From NCBI RefSeq assembly GCF_000170795.1, contig NZ_ABCM01000001.1, positions 124,001 through 188,000 of the forward strand: DNA of 64,000 bases, read 5' to 3'. Shown one piece after another: positions 42,441-50,394 of this stretch. The translations under genes were made by a program, and so were the position numbers. The notes beneath the pieces are model-generated. The model saw nothing but the letters and a program-made list of their open reading frames with translations, did not search any database and was not told the origin of the DNA. Position 1 is the first letter of the stretch, and each line of letters opens with the position of its first letter. The stretch is from Pedobacter sp. BAL39 (lineage in GTDB: Bacteria > Bacteroidota > Bacteroidia > Sphingobacteriales > Sphingobacteriaceae).

Positions 42441-44897
42441 TTAGCCCATCAATTTCGGAAAAACAATACGGATAACTGTTCCCTGGTCTGAACAGATGCT
42501 GAACCTACCCTGGATCTGCGAGCTGAGTCCCACCATCAGATTGATGCCCAGTGAGCTGCAGCCATCAACATCAAAATTTTCCGGCAGCCCTTTACCATTA
42601 TCCCTGATGCTGAGTTCATACTGATCGTCTTCTGTTTCCACCATGGCAATCGCGATGCGTGGCAACTCCGTATCCGCAAAGGCATATTTGATGCTGTTGG
42701 TAATCGCCTCATTCAACATCAGCCCGATCGGCACCGTGACGGTGGTGTTCAGATGGGCTTCCACCAGGTTGAAGTCGAACTGAATGCCCTTATCGGAATG
42801 GAAGGAGTCGCAGATGCTGTGCACCAGCTCTTCAATATAAGCCTGAAAGTTAACGGTCGAAAGGTCGTTGGACTGGTATAGTTTATGGTGTACGATAGAG
42901 ATGGCCTGCATCCTGTTCTGGCTGTCCCGGATGGCAGTGCGGGCTTCGCTTGTATGGAGGTAAGCAGATTGGGTATTCAATAAACTGGAGATAATCTGCA
43001 GGTTATTTTTCACCCGGTGATGGATTTCTTTGATCAGCCATTCCTTCTCGCCCAGCAAGACATTGAGCTGCTGGTTCTGGTCGTTGATCTCCTTCTGTTG
43101 GTTTTGAAGGTCGTTATTACTGCGTTGTTTTGCGCGATAAAGGTAAATCATCAGGCCGGTAATCATGACCGATGCAAACAGCCCTGTGCCGATGAGTTTT
43201 TTCTGCAGCAGCTCCTTCTCAAGGTCACTGCGCTGGAGCGTATTCCTGTTGCGGAGCACCAGATTTTCCTTATCCTTTTCTGCTGTCTTAAATTGGATCT
43301 GCAGTTCTTCCGTTTGTTTTAGGCGCAAGTGGTTAAAGACAGAATCGGTGATTCCTTTAGCAGCCTGGAAATGTTTAATGGCTTCGAGGTAGTTGCCCGC
43401 AGCGGAATCGGTTTTGAACTTAAACTGGTAAGCCGAGGCAAGTGCCGTGGTGGAGATCATCTCCCGTGGCGCGGAAAGCACTTTTGAAAGGTAATAATCG
43501 GCTTTTTTATACTCCTTTTGCTGGACAAAAAAGGCCGCTACAGACTGATAGATCCAGTAACTCCCGAAATCTTCCTTCCCTTGTGGTTTCGTAAGCTCAA
43601 TCATCTCCATGTAGTTCCTTTCTGCCAGCTCCGGCCGGTTCAGCGCCGCGTAACAATCGCCCTTCAGCATGAGGACAAACAGATAGTTGGAGGCATCCGG
43701 GGGATGGACTCTCATCGTCGCTTCCAGTTTTTTCAGTACCAGTGCAGCCTTTCCGGAATCGATCAGCTCCCGGGATACGGTACGGTAGATGCCATATGGA
43801 TAGTGAGGTTCATGCGCTGAGTTTTCCAGGCATTTGCGATACCAGGCCATACTTTCTTCTCTTTGCCCCATGGAAGCACACAATTGAGCAAGACTGTATT
43901 GCATAAAATTAAGACTCAGGTCGGTGCCTGTAGACTCCGCATGGGCTACCGCGGCAATGCCATATTGCATCGCTTTTTCAAATCTCGCCTGATGGGTCAG
44001 TACCGCCGACAAAAGGTTGTAGGTAAACTGCAGGTTTTTGTATCCTGCCCGGGTATACTGCTGTAACACCTGTTGTAGCTGTGCCGCGGCAAGATCAAAC
44101 TTACCACGCCGCAGGTTCACATCGGCAATTTCTTTCCTTGCCCAGATCGCGAGTGAGGTGTCTTTGGCTGTTGCGGCAAGCATGGCGCCTTTCAGAAAAC
44201 ACTCCGCAGTTTCTGCTTCGGCGGGCCCTACAACGCTGGCCCTGGTAAACCACAAACGGGCTTCAATGGCAGGTTGACGCTGCGCCTTGCAGAGGCTGAC
44301 CAGCTTTGTGAAAAGCTGATCAGCAGTACGCAGGTCGGTTCCCCTTTCTACCAGCAAATGATAACTGTAGAGTTTACTGTTTAAAAACAATACCGGCATA
44401 CGGTGGCTGCTGGCATAAGACTGGGCTGCTGTCAGGCAGGAATCGGCAAAATTCAGATCTGAGGCTACCCCACCGTCTTTCTCCAGAAAATGTTTGCCCA
44501 TCAGCAGATATAACCGGCAGTACAGTGCTCCTGAAGCCCCCGCAGCCATTTCCCTGACCGCGGTATATTTCTTCTGGAACAGTAGCGCAGTAGCCCTCAG
44601 CACCTCTGCATCTTCCCTTCCTTTCTGATAGCCAATCATTTTACTCACGTTCTCTGCGGCCCTGGAATAGTATAACGCAGAGTCGACATAGCGGTTGTAG
44701 CTTTTGTTGTAGAGGTAAAAATTGCTGATCGTCAATGCCAGGCGTACCCCTGCAACATCACTTCCTGATTTGGCATACCTGTTCAGCAGCTCGGGCAGCG
44801 CATTTTTATAGTCTAATTGTGCCTTGGCAGCGCATCCGCAGGCAATCAGTAGTATCGTACAAAAAACGCTTACCGTGGCGTTCCTAAGTTTGGTCAT
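42441..44897 (-). CDS. TPR-containing sensor histidine kinase, HisKA_2 type, orphan
   Basis: About 818 residues from the ATG at 44897 (a TTG two codons upstream is less likely). A signal peptide with a lipobox-like LIACGC is followed by about 530 residues of TPR-like helices in the periplasm, one membrane helix (LIGTGLFASVMITGLMIYLY) and a coiled coil. The HisKA_2 domain with KEIHHRVKNNLQIISSLLNT follows, and an ATPase domain with LNEAITNSIKYAF and DNGKGLPENFD. No response regulator is adjacent. It lies 153 bp downstream of a second orphan kinase. Confidence 0.92.
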   Translation of the reverse strand: MTKLRNATVSVFCTILLIACGCAAKAQLDYKNALPELLNRYAKSGSDVAGVRLALTISNFYLYNKSYNRYVDSALYYSRAAENVSKMIGYQKGREDAEVLRATALLFQKKYTAVREMAAGASGALYCRLYLLMGKHFLEKDGGVASDLNFADSCLTAAQSYASSHRMPVLFLNSKLYSYHLLVERGTDLRTADQLFTKLVSLCKAQRQPAIEARLWFTRASVVGPAEAETAECFLKGAMLAATAKDTSLAIWARKEIADVNLRRGKFDLAAAQLQQVLQQYTRAGYKNLQFTYNLLSAVLTHQARFEKAMQYGIAAVAHAESTGTDLSLNFMQYSLAQLCASMGQREESMAWYRKCLENSAHEPHYPYGIYRTVSRELIDSGKAALVLKKLEATMRVHPPDASNYLFVLMLKGDCYAALNRPELAERNYMEMIELTKPQGKEDFGSYWIYQSVAAFFVQQKEYKKADYYLSKVLSAPREMISTTALASAYQFKFKTDSAAGNYLEAIKHFQAAKGITDSVFNHLRLKQTEELQIQFKTAEKDKENLVLRNRNTLQRSDLEKELLQKKLIGTGLFASVMITGLMIYLYRAKQRSNNDLQNQQKEINDQNQQLNVLLGEKEWLIKEIHHRVKNNLQIISSLLNTQSAYLHTSEARTAIRDSQNRMQAISIVHHKLYQSNDLSTVNFQAYIEELVHSICDSFHSDKGIQFDFNLVEAHLNTTVTVPIGLMLNEAITNSIKYAFADTELPRIAIAMVETEDDQYELSIRDNGKGLPENFDVDGCSSLGINLMVGLSSQIQGRFSICSDQGTVIRIVFPKLMG

Positions 44898-45050
44898 GAT
44901 CAAGAGGTCATTTGAAAAGTATTACAGCTGCGATCAGTTTTCAGCTGATGAAAGCGATGATGATGCTCAAAATCCGCCCCAAACATATTCAACTGAAATA
45001 CAATAAATTAAAAACGAAACGACAACCATCACCGACGATATATCGTGAAA

Positions 45051-46439
45051 TTATGACAGTTCTGATTTTAATATCAATTCTGATTTCAGCGGCAGGTGAA
45101 TATAAAAACGGGATCCCAAACCCGGTTTACTTTCAAAGCTGATCCGCCCGCCTTGTCGCTCGATGTACTCCTTGCACAATACCAGTCCCAGGCCCACCCC
45201 TTTTTCGTTGTTGGTACCGAAGGCAGGCTCTGCTTTGATGGAGAAAATCTTATCCCATTTGTCCAGAGGAATGCCATTTCCGTTGTCGCTCACCGTAATC
45301 TTACATTCTTCAGCCAGCAGCTTTGCATCCACATGAATCTGCCCGCATTGTGGGGTAAACTTCACGGCATTGCTGATCAGGTTACGCACTACCAGCTGCA
45401 GCATGTCTACATCTGCCAGTAACTTAAGGTCATCAGGGATGGTATAACTCAGGCTGATGTCTTTCTTTAGTGCATGGGTTTTTTCCATCTCCAGGGTGCT
45501 CCTCAACACCGAAAGCAGGTTTACGTCCACAAGATGTACTGCAGGCCCTTCCATCTGGGATTTCGACCAATGTAACAGGTTAGAAAGCATTTCTACGGCA
45601 TTATTCGTCGACTTGAGCAATTCCTTTTCCAGAAAGGGACGGTCGGCGCTGTCCAACACATCTTCATTGAGCAGCTCCAGATATCCTTTGATGTTCATCA
45701 GAGGCGTACGCAGGTCGTGGGAGATGATGGACATCAGTTTATTTTTCTCGATATTGCTCTGCTCCAGCAGATCTTTCTGCACCTGCACCTGTTCCTTGCT
45801 GACCTGTACCGCCAGTGTTTTTTCTTCGGTAGCTTTGCGTTCCACATCGTAACTTCTCCTGATGTACCGGATGATGATAAATACCGCAAGAGCAGGGATT
45901 GGAAATGCCGTCACACGGTCAATGAACTGTCCTCTACCTACACTGAAAGGGTATTGAATCAACTCAGGATGGTAGTACTCCACCAGGTGTAAGATCAGGA
46001 ACACACCCACATACATCAGCAGCCACCTGAGGTGCTGATGGTAGGGTGAGATGGACAGCACCAATAGCAGATAAGCCGGCCAGATGAGATCTGTAGCGCC
46101 ATGAATGCCTGAATTGGTGAAATAATTAACACCGAAGATCAGCACTCCCGCCAAAGCAAAGATGGTGCTGCTGTGTGTTTTGCCCAGAAATCTGGAATTG
46201 TAGTATTGATAGGAAAAGATCAGGCTTAAAACTGCAGCAGAAAGAGAACCAACATATAAGCCGGCATACAGGTTATAAGGGACATAAACGCAGCCCAGGA
46301 AGATCAGGCCAATTGCAATAGAATGGAAAATCCTGCTCTCCAATGGGAATACAGCTGTACTCCCAATCAGCTCAGGCCAAAATTTAGTTCCCTTCCTAAG
46401 AGAATTAAAATTAATACTGCTGAAGTTTAATTTTGGCAT
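45051..46439 (-). CDS. Membrane sensor histidine kinase (HisKA type), orphan
   Basis: About 462 residues from the ATG at 46439 (MPKLNFSSIN); an ATG ten codons upstream is possible. Six membrane segments occupy residues about 35-200 with short loops, followed by a coiled linker. HisKA has LMSIISHDLRTPLMNIKGYL (phospho-acceptor His), and HATPase_c has LISNAVKFTP, DNGNGIPLDKWDKIF and GVGLGLVLCKEYIE. No cognate regulator is adjacent, and the next gene downstream is another kinase. Confidence 0.92.
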   Translation of the reverse strand: MPKLNFSSINFNSLRKGTKFWPELIGSTAVFPLESRIFHSIAIGLIFLGCVYVPYNLYAGLYVGSLSAAVLSLIFSYQYYNSRFLGKTHSSTIFALAGVLIFGVNYFTNSGIHGATDLIWPAYLLLVLSISPYHQHLRWLLMYVGVFLILHLVEYYHPELIQYPFSVGRGQFIDRVTAFPIPALAVFIIIRYIRRSYDVERKATEEKTLAVQVSKEQVQVQKDLLEQSNIEKNKLMSIISHDLRTPLMNIKGYLELLNEDVLDSADRPFLEKELLKSTNNAVEMLSNLLHWSKSQMEGPAVHLVDVNLLSVLRSTLEMEKTHALKKDISLSYTIPDDLKLLADVDMLQLVVRNLISNAVKFTPQCGQIHVDAKLLAEECKITVSDNGNGIPLDKWDKIFSIKAEPAFGTNNEKGVGLGLVLCKEYIERQGGRISFESKPGLGSRFYIHLPLKSELILKSELS

Positions 46440-46520
46440 GAATTGATGAATAGGTCCCCTGGTATTCACAAAGAAATAGATAAAATACCGAAAAGCAGAA
46501 TAGTTAACACAAAATATTAT

Positions 46521-46554
46521 AAAAAATAAAGGCCTGACGCAACGCCAGACCTTT
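46521..46554 (-). terminator. Intrinsic terminator after the RidA gene
   Basis: Hairpin arms AAAGGCCTGACG (46528-46539) and CGCCAGACCTTT (46543-46554), 10 of 12 positions paired. On the minus strand it is followed by a T-rich tract (complement of 46521-46527). Confidence 0.75.
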
Positions 46555-46577
46555 GATAAAATGTGATCATTATTTGT

Positions 46578-46967
46578 TTATCTGACTGCGGTTGCTTCCA
46601 GTTCCACCTTTAAGGTTTCAAACAGCCCGGTGACTTCGCATACGGTACTGGCTTGCTGGATGCCATGTCGGGCTACCCATTCCTGGAGCAAGTCAAAGCA
46701 GGTAAAAAGTTCAGTGGAGGAAGTAGTCAGGATATTCAGGCGGACAATGTTTTTACACTCGTAACCTGCTTCAGTGATGACCTGTTCCAGGTTTTGGATG
46801 GCAAGTTGCAGCTGTGTTTTCATGTTGCCGGTACTCGATGTGCCATCGGCTTCCACTGCCGCCTGTCCGGCGCAATAGAGTGTGCTTTCCACTTGTCTGA
46901 CTTCAACAGCCTGCACGTAACTGCGTTGATCCTGCCACTGCCAGGGGTTGATGATTCTTTTTTCCAT
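46578..46967 (-). CDS. RidA/YjgF family protein
   Basis: 129 residues from the ATG at 46967 (MEKRIINPWQWQDQ); the longer frame upstream lacks homology-like sequence. RidA-fold blocks are STLYCAGQAAVEADGTSSTG, MKTQLQLAIQNLEQVITEAG, NIVRLNILTTSS and a C-terminal ASTVCEVTGLFETLKVELEA. Classical RidA deaminates reactive enamine/imine intermediates using an Arg in the C-terminal block; that exact Arg is not evident here, so this may be a diverged subgroup. A Crp/Fnr gene lies 230 bp upstream on the same strand. Confidence 0.85.
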   Translation of the reverse strand: MEKRIINPWQWQDQRSYVQAVEVRQVESTLYCAGQAAVEADGTSSTGNMKTQLQLAIQNLEQVITEAGYECKNIVRLNILTTSSTELFTCFDLLQEWVARHGIQQASTVCEVTGLFETLKVELEATAVR

Positions 46968-47197
46968 GTTGTTTTTTTTGCTGACGAGGCTTTCATCGGC
47001 GGCTACTTTGGCTGTCCTTTCCGGCCTCATCGAATTACTGTTAATTGTCGACAGCAAAGTTGCAGGCTGCAAAAGGATTTTTAATGTGAAAAACCTCACA
47101 ATTTTCAATTGAGGAATGTCACACTGGAATCCATGTTTTAGCACATGATTTGGAAGTTACGAAGTTGGTAAAGAGAAATAGTCCGGCGGGTATCTGC

Positions 47198-47761
47198 TCA
47201 GGAAGACAGCCTGCTCAGCGTCTCACGGGACACCCCAAGATAAGCAGCCAGATGGGTCTTGGGCACACGCTGGATCAGTGCGGGAGAAGATTTCAGCAAT
47301 TGGTCGTACCGCCCCTTCGCACTTGAAGTCAGCAACGACATGATGCGCCGCTGTGCTCCGATATTGCCGAAGTGTGCCTTTTTAAGAAAGAAATGTTCCA
47401 TCTTCTGCAGACCAGAACATAGTTTTTCGTAGTCTTCCAATGTGAGGCAGAGCACTTCGGTATCTTCAATACATTCCAGCGACATCGTCGCTTTGCTTTT
47501 TGTGAGGTAAGCCAGAAAATCACTTTCCCACCAGTCTTCCATCGCAAAAGAAATGATGTGTTGCTTTCCGGACTCCTGTGTATAAACAAGCTTCAGAAGT
47601 CCGGAAACCACATAATAAGAATATTTGACGCTTTCACCCTCCTGAATCAGGAACTGATGTTTTTTAAACTTTTTGATCATAAAATGACCACGCACAAATT
47701 CAAACTCCTCATCGCTGAGGGGTACCAGGTGTTCGATATGTGCTCTTAGCTTTTGAAACAT
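47198..47761 (-). CDS. Crp/Fnr family transcriptional regulator
   Basis: A 187-residue regulator with an N-terminal cyclic-nucleotide-binding-like domain (KKFKKHQFLIQEGESVKYSY; YVVSGLLKLVYTQESGKQH; ISFAMEDWWESDFLAYL) and a short C-terminal winged helix (VPKTHLAAYLGVSRETLSRL). It belongs to the same Bacteroidota subgroup as the regulator at 25981-26571. No Fe-S cysteines are present. It is probably the regulator of the RidA-like gene that follows; the 230-bp gap between them holds no other recognised feature. Confidence 0.9.
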   Translation of the reverse strand: MFQKLRAHIEHLVPLSDEEFEFVRGHFMIKKFKKHQFLIQEGESVKYSYYVVSGLLKLVYTQESGKQHIISFAMEDWWESDFLAYLTKSKATMSLECIEDTEVLCLTLEDYEKLCSGLQKMEHFFLKKAHFGNIGAQRRIMSLLTSSAKGRYDQLLKSSPALIQRVPKTHLAAYLGVSRETLSRLSS

Positions 47762-47877
47762 GAACGTTTGAGATGCGGCAAAGATAGGAGTTCAAATGAC
47801 AAAGTACGAGCGTAGGGAAGACTTCATAGACATCTATCATCTCATTTCAAAGCAGACAGCAAAAACAGGACAAAAGC

Positions 47878-49158
47878 TTAAAACTTAAGAACGGCGTTAA
47901 TTTTCTTCAGCGCATGGATATCCAGGAGTGGGTTCCCCTCCAGTACCAGCAGATTTGCACTTTTACCAGGTTCAATAACCCCTATATGTTTTTCCTGTCC
48001 GATGACCCTTGCGCCGACCATTGTTGCTGCCCGTAATGCATCTGCATTGCTGAAACCGCATTTCTCAACAAAGTAGCTCAGCTCGTCCAGTAAACGGGGA
48101 TAAGCACGGTCAGTGTCAACAATCTGATCCGTTCCTGCGGCAATGGCCACTCCCTGTTCATGTATCCGCTTCAGCAATGGAAAAATCCAGGGATTGCGGT
48201 CTTCAGACACACAAAGTGTGGCATCCAGGATTGCATTTTTCTTTTTCATTATTTTACAAAAAGCATCAATGTCCAATGCAGCGATGACACTGTCTTTATA
48301 GGCCTGGGGCGTTTTCCTTTTAAAAAACAGGCTGTCGGTGGTCAGGTTTTCCAGCATATACACATGTGACACCACTTCCACACCTGCATCAACGACTTCC
48401 AGTGGTGTTGCCGGATACATCATCAGGTGTCCCCATACTTTCAGGTCCTGGGCTTTCGCGGCCTGGACGACCTTTGGCAGGAAATGCTTGTTGAAAGAAT
48501 GGTAGAGTTTAAGCCCCGTGGCGCCGCAGGCTTTCGCCGCAGACATGGCACTATCCAGGTTTGTACCTGGAACCACCAGCTGCTCCCATGGCGTATATGG
48601 CTCGTTCCGGATGTGCATGTCCCTGTTGTAATACCAGTCGCCCGCCATAAATGAAGAAAAGTAAACATCAGGCCCTTTCCTTTTCCCAGCCCTGATTTCC
48701 AACTGGGCTTCATGCAGGGCAGCACCGTCACCCCCGGCATCCCTGACGGCAGTAATGCCATGAGCTAACAGGTATTCCAGATGACGGTAAGTGTTTTCCA
48801 TGTTGTTTTTCCTGTTGGCGGTTAGATGAACATGCGCATCAATGAGACCTGGAATAATGAACTTCCCGGTAAGGTCCATTACTTTTGCGGCTTTCCATAT
48901 TTTTCCGGAAGCACTGACGCTGATGATTTTACCATCAGCAATGACCACATCTTTTCCTTTGATGAACTTACCGCGTTTCACATCGAGCACACTGGCATTC
49001 TTCAATACCAGCAACGCAGTATCTCCAGGTACTGTTGCATATTCCTTTTGTGTACCAGATATTGGTTCATTTGATGTAACAGATCCTCGTTCATTTGATG
49101 TAGCGGATACCCGGAAAAAACCGAGCAGGCACATCAATACTATCGTATATTTTTTCAT
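47878..49158 (-). CDS. Exported amidohydrolase (imidazolonepropionase/prolidase-like branch)
   Basis: About 426 residues from the ATG at 49158, which starts the signal peptide (MKKYTIVLMCLLGFFRVSA). Metal-dependent amidohydrolase signatures are GLIDAHVHLTANR (HxH near 109-111), a likely carboxylated Lys in ATGLKLYHSF, WGHLMMYP and VVSHVYML His ligands, and AAGTDQIVD for the catalytic Asp. The branch includes Xaa-Pro dipeptidases and related peptide hydrolases. Just after the signal peptide a short in-frame tandem duplication is seen (ATSNERGSVTSNEP). An intrinsic terminator separates it from the upstream operon, so it may be transcribed separately. Confidence 0.88.
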   Translation of the reverse strand: MKKYTIVLMCLLGFFRVSATSNERGSVTSNEPISGTQKEYATVPGDTALLVLKNASVLDVKRGKFIKGKDVVIADGKIISVSASGKIWKAAKVMDLTGKFIIPGLIDAHVHLTANRKNNMENTYRHLEYLLAHGITAVRDAGGDGAALHEAQLEIRAGKRKGPDVYFSSFMAGDWYYNRDMHIRNEPYTPWEQLVVPGTNLDSAMSAAKACGATGLKLYHSFNKHFLPKVVQAAKAQDLKVWGHLMMYPATPLEVVDAGVEVVSHVYMLENLTTDSLFFKRKTPQAYKDSVIAALDIDAFCKIMKKKNAILDATLCVSEDRNPWIFPLLKRIHEQGVAIAAGTDQIVDTDRAYPRLLDELSYFVEKCGFSNADALRAATMVGARVIGQEKHIGVIEPGKSANLLVLEGNPLLDIHALKKINAVLKF

Positions 49159-49201
49159 GATGATATTTAGTTTAATGACATTTGCATTTATGATGATAAA
49201 T

Positions 49202-49235
49202 AAAAACGCAGAGGCATCCACCATCTGCGTTTTCT
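49202..49235 (-). terminator. Intrinsic terminator between the TlpA-like and amidohydrolase genes
   Basis: Perfect 10-bp arms AAAACGCAGA (49203-49212) and TCTGCGTTTT (49224-49233). On the minus strand a run of T residues follows. It marks the 3' end, or a partial-readthrough point, of the SusC/SusD-protease operon. Confidence 0.82.
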
Positions 49236-49278
49236 AATTAAACTAACCTAAGTTTAGTCCTTATCAACTTTGGTATCC

Positions 49279-50382
49279 TTATTCAGAAAGTGACATTCGA
49301 AACAATTCCGACAGGAACGAGGTCAGTTGCTGACCTCTAAGTTTTGTGGCCACGATCTTTCCCTGAGGATCAACAATACAGTTGAAAGGAAGGCTTTTTA
49401 CGCCGTAGCTGTCAGCGACAGATCCATTCGTTGAGCGTGGATCATTTACCTGTTGCCATGTCAGTCCGTCTACCGCTACAGCCTGCTTCCAGGCACTGCT
49501 GCTGGCATCCATAGATAAGCCCAGGAACACCATCTTGTCGCCCAGCTGCTGGTTTATTTTTTTTAATAAGGGATGTTCAGCCCTGCATGGCGGGCACCAG
49601 CTGGCCCAAAAGTCCAGCAACACGTACTTACCCCTGTAGTCGCTCAGCCTCACTTCTTTTCCATCTGCATCCAGCAGTACAAAATCAGGAGCCGTTTTTC
49701 CAGGGGCAATGGATTTTTCGGTATCGATAAACTGTTTGATGCGTCTCGCATACACGGTTTTTCTCCCTTTATCAGACAGCAGCGCATAACTGATTGCCGC
49801 CCTTGATCTGTTGGCATTGGTCACGTAACTATCTATGATCGCCAGTGCAGCGGCTGTAGAACTACGGTGTTCCACAACAAAGCTGCGCAGCAAGCTATCC
49901 TTAGCTTGCTGATAGCTACGGTAAACAACATTTGTGGTGTCCTTAAGTGTCCCACCTGTTTCCTTCAGCTTTTTACGGTAATTTCCTGATAGGATCCCAC
50001 TGGCATTGCTAAACTGATGATAGATAGAATCCTGAATTGCGTGGGCAATCTTCATCCCAACAAACTGTTCCAGATTTCCCGATACCTGTATCGCTGTGTT
50101 CTCTGCTACAAATATTTTAATCTGTGCATTTGCCGAGTTGCTGAGCGTGCAGATTACGGGTTCCGGAAAATGATGCCTAAAGGTAAAGCTGTTTGCCTTG
50201 AGCATCACAGAGTCCATGACATCCCTGCCTGCATAGTTATAAGACAACCTGATGGTGGTACCGTCCTTACCGTTAAGCTTTCCGGTCACCGAAACTTCTT
50301 CGGCTTTAAATGACAATGCCGAAGAAGTAACCATCAGTGCAGCTGCGATGACCATTTTATAGGTATGATGTAGCTTAGCCAT
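49279..50382 (-). CDS. TlpA-like thiol-disulfide oxidoreductase with DUF4369-like domain
   Basis: A 367-residue periplasmic protein with a signal peptide, a beta-rich N-terminal DUF4369-like domain (about 30-130: VTGKLNGKDGTTIRLSYNY; IFVAENTAIQVSGNLEQF), a helical linker and a C-terminal thioredoxin domain. The active site is WCPPC near residue 260 (VLLDFWASWCPPCRAEHPLL). The cis-Pro block is VKSLPFNCIVDPQGKIV. Such proteins commonly sit beside zinc proteases in SusC/SusD loci of Bacteroidota and may keep disulfides of the exported proteins in order. The gene follows the protease gene by 12 bp. Confidence 0.93.
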   Translation of the reverse strand: MAKLHHTYKMVIAAALMVTSSALSFKAEEVSVTGKLNGKDGTTIRLSYNYAGRDVMDSVMLKANSFTFRHHFPEPVICTLSNSANAQIKIFVAENTAIQVSGNLEQFVGMKIAHAIQDSIYHQFSNASGILSGNYRKKLKETGGTLKDTTNVVYRSYQQAKDSLLRSFVVEHRSSTAAALAIIDSYVTNANRSRAAISYALLSDKGRKTVYARRIKQFIDTEKSIAPGKTAPDFVLLDADGKEVRLSDYRGKYVLLDFWASWCPPCRAEHPLLKKINQQLGDKMVFLGLSMDASSSAWKQAVAVDGLTWQQVNDPRSTNGSVADSYGVKSLPFNCIVDPQGKIVATKLRGQQLTSFLSELFRMSLSE

Positions 50383-50394
50383 GTTTGCTGGTTT

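Noticed and set aside
46968..47144. Longer RidA reading frame starting at 47144
   Set aside because: The extra 59 residues do not resemble the family, and the ATG at 46967 gives the standard length.
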